From: Microbacterium invictum
GTDB lineage: Bacteria; Actinomycetota; Actinomycetes; Actinomycetales; Microbacteriaceae
Direction of reading: 5' to 3'
DNA length: 64,000 bases
NCBI RefSeq assembly: GCF_014197265.1
Contig: NZ_JACIFH010000001.1
Coordinates: 2,728,001 to 2,792,000, forward strand
Positions 1-8,113 of this stretch are shown here, piece by piece (position 1 is the stretch's first letter; each line of letters begins with the position of its first letter). Made by a program: the position numbers and the translations under genes. The notes beneath the pieces are model-generated. The model was not told the origin of the DNA and did no database searches. It was given only the letters and a program-made list of their open reading frames with translations.

Positions 1-2
1 TG

Positions 3-620
3 TCGGTGTGGACCGACGTCGATGCGACCCGCACGATGGAGCTCGTCAAGCGGCTCAAGGCCTCGCCGGACTTCGCCGACATCAAGGTGTCGCCGCTGCT
101 GATCTTCGCCCGGGCGCTGGTGTGGGCCGTGCGCCGCACGCCCATGGTCAACGCCGCGTGGATCGACAAGGAGGATGGCTCAGCCGAGATCCGCGTGCGC
201 AACTACGTCAACCTCGGCATCGCCGCCGCGACGCCCCGGGGACTGCTGGTGCCGAACATCAAGGACGCGCAGGACCTCAACATGCGCGAGCTGGCGCGGG
301 CGCTCGAGAAGCTGACCCTCACCGCACGCGAAGGCAAGACGACCCCGGCCGACCAGCAGGGCGGCACGATCACGATCACGAACATCGGCGTGTTCGGGAT
401 GGATGCCGGTACCCCGATCATCAACCCCGGCGAATCGGGCATCGTCGCGATGGGCACGATCCGGCAGAAGCCGTGGGTGGTCGACGGCGAGGTGCGTCCG
501 CGCTACGTGACGACCGTGTCGGGCTCGTTCGACCACCGCGTCATCGACGGCGACGGCATGAGCCGGTTCATCGCCGACATCGCCGCGATCCTCGAGGAGC
601 CCGCGCTGCTGCTGGACTGA
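3..620 (+). CDS. 2-oxoacid dehydrogenase E2 (dihydrolipoyl acyltransferase), C-terminal part
   Basis: This is the catalytic acyltransferase domain of a pyruvate-, branched-chain- or oxoglutarate-type dehydrogenase complex E2 subunit. It passes the acyl group from lipoyl-lysine to CoA. The gene enters from the left edge, so its lipoyl and E1/E3-binding domains lie outside the window; the in-frame GTG near base 6 is internal. The family motif with catalytic His and Asp, [11 protein letters not shown], lies near the end of the frame, and the [19 protein letters not shown] stretch is typical of the CoA-binding core. The frame stays open to a TGA at 618-620. Which substrate class it serves cannot be decided from this part. 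Confidence 0.93.
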   Translation, partial: SVWTDVDATRTMELVKRLKASPDFADIKVSPLLIFARALVWAVRRTPMVNAAWIDKEDGSAEIRVRNYVNLGIAAATPRGLLVPNIKDAQDLNMRELARALEKLTLTAREGKTTPADQQGGTITITNIGVFGMDAGTPIINPGESGIVAMGTIRQKPWVVDGEVRPRYVTTVSGSFDHRVIDGDGMSRFIADIAAILEEPALLLD

Positions 621-666
621 CCTCGACGTGGCCTGGCCTCGCCGGTGGACAGGGCCACCCGCGTGG

Positions 667-681
667 TGAGAACGATTATCA
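667..681. promoter_or_regulatory. Candidate Zur operator
   Basis: TGAGAACGATTATCA is a 7-1-7 inverted repeat with two mismatched pairs. It resembles actinobacterial zinc-uptake-regulator boxes (TGAnAATnATTnTCA type). It sits just upstream of the -10 of znuA, where bound repressor would block transcription. The zur gene is three genes downstream, which supports autogenous zinc control of the block. Confidence 0.7.
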
Positions 682-689
682 ATAGCGGT

Positions 690-695
690 TATAGT
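690..695 (+). promoter_or_regulatory. -10 box of znuA, leaderless
   Basis: TATAGT ends 7 bases before the ATG at 703. This spacing places the transcript start at or next to the start codon. No Shine-Dalgarno is seen, so ATG 703 is preferred over the upstream GTG codons at 694 and 697, which overlap the -10. Confidence 0.6.
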
Positions 696-702
696 GGTGG
701 GT

Positions 703-1698
703 ATGAACCGCCGAACCCTCGCTCCGCTCGTGCTCGTTGCAACATCCGCCCTCGCCCTCGCGGGCTGCGCGTCCACGGCACCCGATGCGGGAACGGACGA
801 CGCGGTGCAGGTCGTGGCATCCACCAACGTGTACGGGTCGATCGCGGAGGCCATCGGGGGAGACCTCGTCGACGTGACGGCGGTCATCACGTCGCTGTCG
901 CAGGATCCGCACTCGTACGAGGCGTCGGCGCGCGACCAGCTGACGGTCTCGCGCGCTGACCTCATCGTCGCGAACGGCGGCGGGTACGACGCGTTCATGG
1001 ATGACCTCATCGACGCGAGTGGGACGGATGCCGTGGTGCTCAGCGCGGTGACGTTCTCGCACGACTACCCGGACAATGCGGGACATGACGCCGAGCCCGA
1101 TCATGATCACGCCGAAGGCGACGACCACGAGCACGACGACGCGGAGGACCACGACGGCCACGATCACATCGAGGGCTTCAACGAGCACGTCTGGTACGAC
1201 CCGCACACGATGGCGCACCTGGCCGAAGACATCGCGCACGAGCTCGGCGCGCTCGACCCCGGCAATGCGAGCACCTACGAGGCGAACGCGGCGGAGTTCA
1301 CCGCCGGCATCGACGAGATCGAGGCCGCACTCGACGACATCGCCGCAGGCCACCAGGGCACGCAGATCTTCGTCACCGAGCCCGTGCCGCTGTACCTGAC
1401 CGAGGCTGCCGGTCTTGTGAACGCGACTCCGGAGGCGTTCAGCGAGGCCGTCGAGGAGGGGCAGGACGTCCCGCCGGTGAGCCTGCTGGAAGCCTTGCGC
1501 ACCATCGAGTCGGGAGACATCGCCGTGCTCATCGCGAACGCGCAGACCGGCGGTGCCGAGACCTCGCAGGTGATCGACGCAGCCACCGCGCAGGAGATCC
1601 CTGTGCTCGAGTTCACCGAACTGGTGCCCGAGGGTGAGACGTATCTGACCTGGATGGGGCAGAACGTCGCCGACCTCGCGGGTACGCTTTCCCGGTGA
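703..1698 (+). CDS. znuA: Zinc ABC transporter substrate-binding lipoprotein
   Basis: This is the extracellular metal-binding protein of a cluster A-I ABC importer. The N-terminus has two arginines, a hydrophobic stretch and the lipobox LAGC, so it is a lipid-anchored lipoprotein. Mid-protein there is a charged loop very rich in His, Asp and Glu (about bases 1085-1170) between the metal-site halves, as in ZnuA/AdcA proteins. Metal ligands expected in the family are visible (His in QDPHSYE and EHVWYDPHTM). The stop overlaps the GTG of znuC by four bases. A Zur-like box in the promoter and the nearby zur gene argue for zinc rather than manganese; that choice is inference. Confidence 0.9.
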   Translation: MNRRTLAPLVLVATSALALAGCASTAPDAGTDDAVQVVASTNVYGSIAEAIGGDLVDVTAVITSLSQDPHSYEASARDQLTVSRADLIVANGGGYDAFMDDLIDASGTDAVVLSAVTFSHDYPDNAGHDAEPDHDHAEGDDHEHDDAEDHDGHDHIEGFNEHVWYDPHTMAHLAEDIAHELGALDPGNASTYEANAAEFTAGIDEIEAALDDIAAGHQGTQIFVTEPVPLYLTEAAGLVNATPEAFSEAVEEGQDVPPVSLLEALRTIESGDIAVLIANAQTGGAETSQVIDAATAQEIPVLEFTELVPEGETYLTWMGQNVADLAGTLSR

Positions 1699-2585
1699 GC
1701 TCGTCCGACCCCGCAGGCACGTCGCCGCCGAGCACCGCCTCGTCGAGCACCGCGCCGCCGACCGCACCGCCGTCGAGCACCGCGCCGCCGCTGCAGATCC
1801 GCGGTGCGGCGCTGCGGCGCGACGACCGCGAGCTGTGGAGCGGCCTCGACCTCGACGTCGCCCCCGGCGAGCTGATCGCCGTGCTCGGCCCGAGCGGCTC
1901 GGGCAAGACGACGCTGCTGCAGGCGATCCTCGGCCTCGTTCCCCTCAGCGAAGGCGAGATCACGGCACTGGGCGAGCCGGTGCACCGCCGCGGCAACCGG
2001 CGCATCGGGTACCTCCCGCAGGCGCGCCCGCTGCCGCGCGACACCGCCATGCGGGGCCGCGACCTGGTCTCGCTCGGTGTCGACGGGCACCGGTTCGGGC
2101 TGCCCTTCCGCGGACGTGCCGAACGCGCCCGCGTCGGCGCCCTCATCGAGTCCGTCGGGGCCACCGGTTTCGCCGATCGTCCGGTCGGCCTGCTCTCCGG
2201 CGGCGAGCAGCAGCGGCTGCGCGTCGGGCAGGCGCTCGCCGACGACCCCCGCCTGCTGCTGTGCGACGAGCCGCTCACGAGCCTCGACCTGGCCAACCAG
2301 CAGGCGGTCGTCCGCCTCATCGACGAGCACCGCCGCTCCGGCGCGGCCGTGCTGCTGGTCACCCACGACATCAACCCCGTGCTGGGCAAGGTCGACCGCA
2401 TCCTCTACCTCGCGAACGGCAAGTTCACCCTCGGCAAGCCCAAGGACGTGCTGACCTCGCCGGTGCTCACCGACCTCTACGGCGCGCCGGTGTTCGTGCT
2501 GCGTGCCGGCGACCGGCTGGTCGTCGTGGGGGCACCGGACGCCGAGGAGTCCCACCACCATCACGACCACGGGGAGCATCTGTGA
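1695..2585 (+). CDS. znuC: Zinc ABC transporter ATP-binding protein
   Basis: This is the ATPase that energises the importer. Walker A GPSGSGKTT is at residues 65-73, the ABC signature LSGGEQQ at 167-173, and Walker B LLLCDEP at 187-193. The first about 33 residues are a Ser/Thr/Pro/Ala-rich low-complexity extension not needed for the fold, so a later true start cannot be excluded. The GTG at 1695 overlaps the znuA stop and is the coupled start. The C-terminus is His-rich (EESHHHHDHGEH), a further sign of metal handling. The stop overlaps the GTG of znuB. Confidence 0.93.
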   Translation: MSSSDPAGTSPPSTASSSTAPPTAPPSSTAPPLQIRGAALRRDDRELWSGLDLDVAPGELIAVLGPSGSGKTTLLQAILGLVPLSEGEITALGEPVHRRGNRRIGYLPQARPLPRDTAMRGRDLVSLGVDGHRFGLPFRGRAERARVGALIESVGATGFADRPVGLLSGGEQQRLRVGQALADDPRLLLCDEPLTSLDLANQQAVVRLIDEHRRSGAAVLLVTHDINPVLGKVDRILYLANGKFTLGKPKDVLTSPVLTDLYGAPVFVLRAGDRLVVVGAPDAEESHHHHDHGEHL

Positions 2586-3475
2586 ACTGGGCGGATGTGT
2601 GGGACGCGATGTTCGGCGGCCTGCCGTACTACGGCGAGGTCCTGGCGCTGGTGAGCAACTCGGTGTGGGCCGGCGCCGTGCTGGGCCTCGTCGGCGGCCT
2701 CATCGGCGTGTTCGTGATCCAGCGCGACATGGCCTTCGCCGTGCACGGCATCAGCGAGCTGTCCTTCGCCGGTGCGGCGGCGGCCCTCCTGGTCGGCGCC
2801 GACGTCGTCACCGGGTCGATCCTCGGCTCGCTCGCCGCGGCCGCGCTCATCGGCTGGCTGGGCGCGCGTGCGCGCGAGCGCAACTCGATCGTCGGGGTGC
2901 TGATGTCGTTCGGGCTCGGTCTCGGCATCCTGTTCCTCTCGCTCTACGACGGGCGCAGCGCCAACCGCTTCAGCCTGCTCACCGGGCAGATCGTCTCGGT
3001 CCAGTCGGGCGAGCTGGGCTGGCTGATCGGCATCTCGGCGTTCGTGCTGATCGCCCTCGTGCTCATCTGGCGCCCGCTGCGCTTCGACTCGCTCGACCCG
3101 CAGGCCGCAGCCGCCCGCGGCGTGCCGACCACGACCGTCTCGCTGGGATTCATGCTGCTGCTGGGCCTCGCGGTCGCCGTGGCCGTGCACATCATCGGCG
3201 CGCTGCTGGTGATGGCCCTGCTGGTGACGCCGGCCGCCGCGGCGATGCGGGTCGCGTCGGGGCCGATTGCGGTGCCCGCGCTGTCGGCGCTGTTCGGGTT
3301 CGTGGCCGCTGTCGGCGGCATCCTGCTCGCCGTCATGGGGACCCTGCCGGTCAGTCCCTACATCACGACGCTCTCGTTCGTCATCTACCTCATCTGCCGG
3401 ATCGTGGGCGCGCGCCGAGACCGCGTGGTGCGCGCGGGCCGGACCGCCCAGCCGGCTCTCACGACGCCTCGGTAG
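2582..3475 (+). CDS. znuB: Zinc ABC transporter membrane permease
   Basis: This is the channel subunit of the ABC-3 family (ZnuB/TroC/MntB), 297 residues with about eight hydrophobic helices. Family-typical stretches are seen around residues 50-60 (AVHGISELSFAGAA) and in the conserved MALLVTPAAAA segment. The GTG at 2582 overlaps the znuC stop by four bases, giving tight translational coupling in the order znuA-znuC-znuB. The stop codon lies inside the -10 hexamer of zur. Confidence 0.93.
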   Translation: MNWADVWDAMFGGLPYYGEVLALVSNSVWAGAVLGLVGGLIGVFVIQRDMAFAVHGISELSFAGAAAALLVGADVVTGSILGSLAAAALIGWLGARARERNSIVGVLMSFGLGLGILFLSLYDGRSANRFSLLTGQIVSVQSGELGWLIGISAFVLIALVLIWRPLRFDSLDPQAAAARGVPTTTVSLGFMLLLGLAVAVAVHIIGALLVMALLVTPAAAAMRVASGPIAVPALSALFGFVAAVGGILLAVMGTLPVSPYITTLSFVIYLICRIVGARRDRVVRAGRTAQPALTTPR

Positions 3476-3478
3476 ACT
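3473..3478 (+). promoter_or_regulatory. -10 box of zur, leaderless
   Basis: TAGACT overlaps the znuB stop codon and ends 6 bases before the ATG at 3485. This gives zur its own leaderless transcript besides read-through from znu. No Zur-like palindrome is visible next to this promoter. Confidence 0.5.
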
Positions 3479-3484
3479 CCGGCC

Positions 3485-3889
3485 ATGGCTCAGCGCAACA
3501 CCTGGCAGCGCGACCGCGTGCGCAGCGCACTCGGCGATGCGCAGGGTTTCGTGAGCGCGCAGGACCTGCACGCGTCGCTGCGCGAAGACAACACCGGCAT
3601 CGGCCTGGCGACCGTCTACCGGGCGCTCGCGGCGCTCGCGGCCAACGGCGAAGCCGATCAGCTGCAGAGCCCCGAGGGCGAGGCGATCTACCGCGCCTGC
3701 GCGAGCGAGGGCCACCACCACCACCTGATCTGCCGGTCCTGCGGGACGACGGTCGAGATCCAGGCGCACGATGTGGAGACCTGGGCGCAGCGCACCGCCG
3801 CCACGCACGGCTTCACCCAGGCCGAGCATGTCGTGGACATCTTCGGGCTGTGTGCGGCCTGCACCGCGAGGAACCGTGTCCCGCACTGA
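3485..3889 (+). CDS. zur: Fur-family zinc uptake regulator
   Basis: A 134-residue Fur-family repressor with an N-terminal winged helix (about residues 5-70, including the recognition segment GIGLATVYRAL). A C-terminal dimerisation and metal domain follows. The HHHH cluster at 77-80 and the two CxxC pairs (C83/C86 and C123/C126) are the sensory and structural zinc sites of the family. Fur, Zur and PerR cannot be told apart by motif alone, but its place behind znuACB and the Zur-like box at 667-681 make Zur by far the best call. Its 3' end overlaps the next start by 14 bases. Confidence 0.9.
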   Translation: MAQRNTWQRDRVRSALGDAQGFVSAQDLHASLREDNTGIGLATVYRALAALAANGEADQLQSPEGEAIYRACASEGHHHHLICRSCGTTVEIQAHDVETWAQRTAATHGFTQAEHVVDIFGLCAACTARNRVPH

Positions 3890-4919
3890 CACGCGCACCC
3901 GCCGGTCGGCGCCCGGGGGCACGCCCGACCGCACCGGCGCTGCGGGGCGCGCCGTCGTGGCTCTGGGCATCGGCGTCCTCGTGGTCGCCGCATTCGTGGC
4001 GCTGGCGCTGATCTCCCCGGCATCCACTCTTCCGACACGGGCACAGGACGCGCTGACGCTGTCGATCAGCGTGCTGATCGAATCGCTGCCGTTCGTGGTG
4101 CTGGGCGTCGTGCTGTCGATCGTCGTGCAGGTGTGGATCCCGCCGGGCGTCATCGAGCGGTGGATGCCGCGCAACGCGTGGGGCCGCCGCGCCGTCCTCT
4201 CGCTGCTGGGCATGCTCGTGCCGGTGTGCGAATGCGGCAATGTGCCGTTCGCGCGCGGGCTCATGATGCGCGGCTTCTCGGTGCCCGAGACCCTGACCTT
4301 CCTGATGGCGGCGCCGATCGTGAACCCGATCGTGATCATCACGACGCACCAGGCGTTCGGGTTCGACGACGGCATCCTGATCGCCCGCCTGCTCGGCGGC
4401 TACGCAATAGCGAACCTGATCGGGTGGCTTTACAGCCGGCATCCCGATCCCGATGCGCTGGTGACCGACCGGTTCCGCGCGGCGTGCGAGATCGCCGAAG
4501 AGGGGGTGGATGCCGGCGGGCGCGGCCGCCGCAGCCTGGCCCAGTTCGTCGTCGAACTGCGCGCCGTCATGCCGGCGCTCGTGATCGGGTCGGGACTCGC
4601 CGGTGCGGTCCAGGTGCTCGTGCCGCGTGACGCCCTGCTGGCGATCGGCTCGAACCCCGCCCTGTCGATCGTGGCGATGATCGCGCTGGCGATGGTCGTG
4701 TCGATCTGCTCCAATGTCGACGCGTTCTTCGCGCTGTCGTTCGCCTCGACGTTCACGCCCGGGTCGATCGTCGCGTTCCTGCTGGTCGGGCCCCTCGTCG
4801 ACGTGAAGATGCTCGCGCTGCTGCGGACCACGTTCCGCACGAAGGTGCTCGTGGGGCTCGTGATCATCGTGGTGCTGTCGGCGGCCGCGATCGGAACGGT
4901 GGTGAACCTCGTTGCGTGA
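3876..4919 (+). CDS. DUF318-type permease (YraQ/YcgR-like)
   Basis: A 347-residue polytopic membrane protein with about eight helices of the predicted-permease family (DUF318/UPF0718). A signature motif VCECGNVPFARG near residue 115 and a second conserved SICSNVDAFFALSFA segment near the C-terminus occupy the two internal repeats. The GTG at 3876 overlaps the end of zur and is the first start that does not run far into it. Members form two-gene operons with TIGR03943 proteins, as here. Substrate is unproven. Position behind zur suggests a metal or a metal-linked solute; relatives include arsenic permeases, so zinc is an inference. Confidence 0.82.
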   Translation: MSRTDTRTRRSAPGGTPDRTGAAGRAVVALGIGVLVVAAFVALALISPASTLPTRAQDALTLSISVLIESLPFVVLGVVLSIVVQVWIPPGVIERWMPRNAWGRRAVLSLLGMLVPVCECGNVPFARGLMMRGFSVPETLTFLMAAPIVNPIVIITTHQAFGFDDGILIARLLGGYAIANLIGWLYSRHPDPDALVTDRFRAACEIAEEGVDAGGRGRRSLAQFVVELRAVMPALVIGSGLAGAVQVLVPRDALLAIGSNPALSIVAMIALAMVVSICSNVDAFFALSFASTFTPGSIVAFLLVGPLVDVKMLALLRTTFRTKVLVGLVIIVVLSAAAIGTVVNLVA

Positions 4920-5724
4920 GGGTTCTGTCGCCCGGATGCTCGGGATGCGCCTGCTCGGGGTGGGCCTGGCCGCGGCCATCGCCGCCGTCACCCTGGCGCT
5001 TGCCGTGCGCGGGCAGCTCGGGCTCTACATCAACCCCGAGTCGTCATGGTTCGCGGTTTCGATGGCCGTCGTGCTGCTGATCGGCGCGGTGGCGAGCTTC
5101 GCGCTGCCGCTGGGCGCCGAGGAGGACCACGGGCACGACCACGGCGATGCTCATGGGGATCACGATCACGGCGACGCGCCGGTCGCCGGCGGCCCCCACG
5201 CTCCGGCGCAGACCGTGCACGTGGGGCCGGGCCTGGCGGGAACCGTCGCCACCGTGACCGGCGGGGTGATCGCGACCGGCATCGTCGGCGCGATCCTGCT
5301 CGTGCCCCCGGCGACGCTCTCGGCCGAGATCGCCATGGCGCGCGACACGGGCACGCCGCCGCTGTTCCAGGGCGCCGACACGATCGACCTGGCCGTCACC
5401 GGAGACACCGCGTCCTTCGGCGTGGGGGAGTGGGCGAGCGTGTTCGCCACGGCCACGAACCCAGAGGCGTTCGACGGCGACGAGATCGTCCTCACCGGCT
5501 TCGTCACACCGGGCGACGACGGTTTCGATCTCACGCGCCTGGTCGTCACGCACTGCGTGATCGACGCGCAGCCTGCGGCCATCCCGGTGGCCGCGGCCGA
5601 CGTGCCCGAGACGGGCCAGTGGGTCACCGTGAGCGGCACCATCCGCGATGTCGACGGCCACCTCCAGATCGCGGACGCCGAGGTCGAGGCGATCGACGAG
5701 CCCGCCGATCCGTACGAGTACTGA
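4912..5724 (+). CDS. TIGR03943 family membrane protein (DUF1980), permease partner
   Basis: The N-terminus has two membrane helices, then a striking His/Asp-rich loop (bases 5120-5175), a third helix, and a soluble C-terminal domain of the DUF1980/YcgQ type with the VTHCVIDAQPAA stretch that holds the single conserved Cys. It is the standard partner of the permease just upstream and overlaps it by eight bases. The start is uncertain: TTG 4912 gives coupling, while ATG 4936 or 4945 would give a more usual N-terminus. The His-rich loop strengthens the case that the pair handles a divalent metal. No enzymatic motif is seen. Confidence 0.75.
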   Translation: MREGSVARMLGMRLLGVGLAAAIAAVTLALAVRGQLGLYINPESSWFAVSMAVVLLIGAVASFALPLGAEEDHGHDHGDAHGDHDHGDAPVAGGPHAPAQTVHVGPGLAGTVATVTGGVIATGIVGAILLVPPATLSAEIAMARDTGTPPLFQGADTIDLAVTGDTASFGVGEWASVFATATNPEAFDGDEIVLTGFVTPGDDGFDLTRLVVTHCVIDAQPAAIPVAAADVPETGQWVTVSGTIRDVDGHLQIADAEVEAIDEPADPYEY

Positions 5725-5725
5725 C

Positions 5726-7135
5726 GTGTCGACCCGCAGCGAGACCCGACGCGAGCGCGCGCACCGCCGGCGCGGCCGCAGCTTCATCGTCACGTTCGCC
5801 GTCGTGGTCGGAGTGATCGCGGCGATCGCGCTGGGCGGGGCCACGCTCACGCTCGCCCAGGGGCCGCGCACCACCGGAGTGCAGGTGGATCCGGAGGCGG
5901 CGATCTCGGCATCCGGATCCCGCGTCATCTTCACGACGACCCAGTCACTGGAAGAGGTCAGCCCCGAGCAGGTCACGGTGGAGCCTGCGACCGAGTTCAC
6001 GGTCGACACGTCGGGACGCAGCGTCGGCGTGCGGTTCGCCCTGCCGCTGTGGGACGACACCGAGTACACGATCCGCATCGACGAGGTGACCGGGGTCGGC
6101 GGGGGACCGGCATCCACTCTCGAGGAGACCTTCACCACGCCGGCACTCCAGTTCCAGCTGCTGCAGCGCGGCGAGGACGGGGACACGATCTTCCGCAGCG
6201 ACCTCGCCGGCGACGGGCAGTCGGTGTTCACGCACGCGCACATCGAGGACTTCCGCGCCACGCGCACGCACCTGGTCGTCTCGACGATCGACGCGGGCGG
6301 GTCGCACCTTGTCGTGACCGACCTCGAAGGCGGCGACGAGCGCGAGCTGCCGCTGCCCGGCGACGGCCTGGTCGGCAATCTGCAGAGCGCCGACCGCGGC
6401 GATGTCGTCGGCTACACCTTCACCGACGCCGACCTCGGTGCCGACGGCGGGCAGGAGAGCGCCCTGTACACGGCGTCGCAGCGGCCGGCCGACGCCGATG
6501 CGCCGCCGACACCGGTGGTGCTGGACGGCGGGGACCCGCGGGTCGTCGACTGGCGGTTCGTCCCCGGCACCGACAGCATCCTCATGCTCACCTTCGACGG
6601 CGCCCTGAACCTCGTGTCGGGCACCGAAGCGGTCGCTCTGGGCACCGCGATCGGCATCGACGGCATCGCGCGCGGATCGTCGCAGGCGGTGGTCGAACGC
6701 ATCGAGGGGCCCGTGGTCATCGACCTCGCGACCGGCGAAGAGGAGCCGCTCGCGGCGACCGACCCCACCGCCGGGCAGGTCAGCTCGGTGACACCGCTGC
6801 CGGGGGAGAGCGGTGCGACGCTGCGGGTGCTGGCGCAGGTGGACGGGTTCGACCTGCTGTCGACCGATGTGGCGGTGGTGGATGCCGGTGGCGCCGCGCG
6901 CGTGGTCGCCTCACTGGCGGCCGAAGACACCCTGCTGCAGACCTGCGTGTCGCCGAGCGGCCGGTACGCGGCCCTGCTGGTCGCGCCGGACGCGGTCGAC
7001 AACCCCTATGACGGGTACCTCCTGCCGCTGCCCGAACGGCTGGAGACGCGGATCGTGGCGCTCGAGGACGGGACCGACGTGGTCGCCCTGACCGGCTTCG
7101 ACATCTCATGGTGCCAGAACGGACCGCCGGTATGA
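5726..7135 (+). CDS. Membrane-anchored protein with Ig-like domain and propeller-like repeats
   Basis: A 469-residue protein with a basic N-terminus and one membrane helix (about residues 20-45). The outside part starts with an SbsA-type Ig-like region (about 50-135). After that comes a long beta-rich part with recurring G-D/hydrophobic blocks that looks like a TolB/WD-type propeller. The GTG at 5726 follows the upstream stop by one base, so it may be part of the same transcript. No catalytic residues are recognised. A single-pass extracytoplasmic binding or sensor role is only a guess. The stop overlaps the next ATG. Confidence 0.6.
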   Translation: MSTRSETRRERAHRRRGRSFIVTFAVVVGVIAAIALGGATLTLAQGPRTTGVQVDPEAAISASGSRVIFTTTQSLEEVSPEQVTVEPATEFTVDTSGRSVGVRFALPLWDDTEYTIRIDEVTGVGGGPASTLEETFTTPALQFQLLQRGEDGDTIFRSDLAGDGQSVFTHAHIEDFRATRTHLVVSTIDAGGSHLVVTDLEGGDERELPLPGDGLVGNLQSADRGDVVGYTFTDADLGADGGQESALYTASQRPADADAPPTPVVLDGGDPRVVDWRFVPGTDSILMLTFDGALNLVSGTEAVALGTAIGIDGIARGSSQAVVERIEGPVVIDLATGEEEPLAATDPTAGQVSSVTPLPGESGATLRVLAQVDGFDLLSTDVAVVDAGGAARVVASLAAEDTLLQTCVSPSGRYAALLVAPDAVDNPYDGYLLPLPERLETRIVALEDGTDVVALTGFDISWCQNGPPV

Positions 7136-7902
7136 GCGGTGAGACGGTCGACGCGGGCGGGGCGGGCGCCTCGTGCGGGGCGGGCGCTGCGGGCGGGGCG
7201 GGCGCTGCGGGCGGGGCGGGCGCTGACATGACCGGGCTGGTCGCGGCGACACGGGCGGGCCTCGGCGCGCTGCCGCTCGAGGTGGCCCCGCTGCTGCTGG
7301 GCGGCGTGCTGCGGGTCGAGATCGACAGCGACGTCGTCGCCGTGCGGATCACCGAGGTCGAGGCCTATCACGGGCGGGGGACCGGCCCGACCCTGGACCC
7401 GGGTTCGCACGCGCGCATGGGCCGCACGGCCCGCAACGCCACGATGTGGGGCGAGCCCGGGCACCTGTACGTGTATCTGAGCCACGGCATCCACTCGTGC
7501 GTGAACGTCGTCTGCGGTCCAGAGGGCGAGGCCGGCGGTGTGCTGCTGCGCGGCGGCGAGGTCGTGGAGGGGCAGGATGCCGCATTCGCGCGCCGCGCGG
7601 CTGCGCGCACGGCGCGGGAGCTGGCCCGCGGGCCGGGCCGGCTGGGCGACGCGATCGGACTCCGGCATCCGCGCCACGACGGGATCGATGCGATCACCGG
7701 GGAGCCGCGCGAGGGTGCGGTGGCCCGGCTGTGGCTGCGGCAAGAGCCGCTCGCCGAAGTGGCCGCCGGGCCGCGGGTGGGAGTGGCCGGCATCGCCGGC
7801 ACGGCGGCGTACCCGTGGCGGTTCTGGGTGCCCGGCGACCCGACCGTGTCGCCGTTCCGGTGGGGACGCGGCGCCGCTGAGGCCGCGGCCACTCTGGCGT
7901 AG
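7132..7902 (+). CDS. DNA-3-methyladenine (alkyladenine) glycosylase
   Basis: A base-excision repair enzyme of the AAG/Mpg family (Pfam Pur_DNA_glyco) that removes alkylated purines. The family core is clear: RITEVEAY with the catalytic Glu, then SHARMGRTARNATMWG and a GHLYVYLSHGIHSCVNVV-type block with the DNA-intercalating Tyr. The first about 30 residues are a Gly/Ala-rich tail made from a short GC-rich DNA repeat (about 7150-7230) and lie outside the fold; an ATG at about 7228 could be the real start. The 3' end is followed by the promoter of rpmB. Confidence 0.9.
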   Translation: MSGETVDAGGAGASCGAGAAGGAGAAGGAGADMTGLVAATRAGLGALPLEVAPLLLGGVLRVEIDSDVVAVRITEVEAYHGRGTGPTLDPGSHARMGRTARNATMWGEPGHLYVYLSHGIHSCVNVVCGPEGEAGGVLLRGGEVVEGQDAAFARRAAARTARELARGPGRLGDAIGLRHPRHDGIDAITGEPREGAVARLWLRQEPLAEVAAGPRVGVAGIAGTAAYPWRFWVPGDPTVSPFRWGRGAAEAAATLA

Positions 7903-7966
7903 GTTTCTCGCCCCGATTCTCGAAGCCGACCGCTCACGGAAGTCAAGGCCGACACGCCGCGCGTGC

Positions 7967-7972
7967 TAAACT
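7967..7972 (+). promoter_or_regulatory. Probable -10 of the rpmB-rpmG-rpsN operon
   Basis: TAAACT is a good -10 hexamer about 140 bases upstream of rpmB. No convincing -35 or Zur-like palindrome is seen here. Transcription from it would start near 7978, which is the first strand of the long leader helix described next. Confidence 0.45.
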
Positions 7973-7976
7973 GACT

Positions 7977-8113
7977 CCTTGTCTGCGCGCACTCCATGCA
8001 CGCAGTTCGCATCCCTTCCTCAGAGTCCGGCCTCAAGCCGTGCCTGAAGCGGGGGTGCAGACAAGGGATCTTGGGTGGCACCGTCCGGTGTCACGGTACT
8101 AAGGAGAATCACT
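7977..8113 (+). promoter_or_regulatory. Structured 5' leader of rpmB with T-box-like motif
   Basis: CCTTGTCTGC at 7977-7986 pairs perfectly with GCAGACAAGG at 8057-8066, closing a 90-base domain. Just after it, GGGTGGCACCG at 8073-8083 matches the core of the T-box sequence (GGGTGGNACCG). It can also form a hairpin in which 8077-8083 pairs with 8086-8092. The rpmB Shine-Dalgarno AAGGAG is at 8101-8106. This may be a ribosomal-protein autoregulatory leader or a translational T-box. The pairings are read directly; the function is inference. Confidence 0.5.

Noticed and set aside
180..1010. Long minus-strand open frames opposite the E2 and znuA genes
   Set aside because: They are Arg-rich mirror frames of real genes, a usual effect of high G/C at third positions. 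They have no domain pattern or ribosome site.
2561..4375. A 604-codon minus-strand frame over znuB, zur and the permease
   Set aside because: Low-complexity Arg/Asp/His/Glu content typical of an antisense shadow; the opposite strand holds clear genes.
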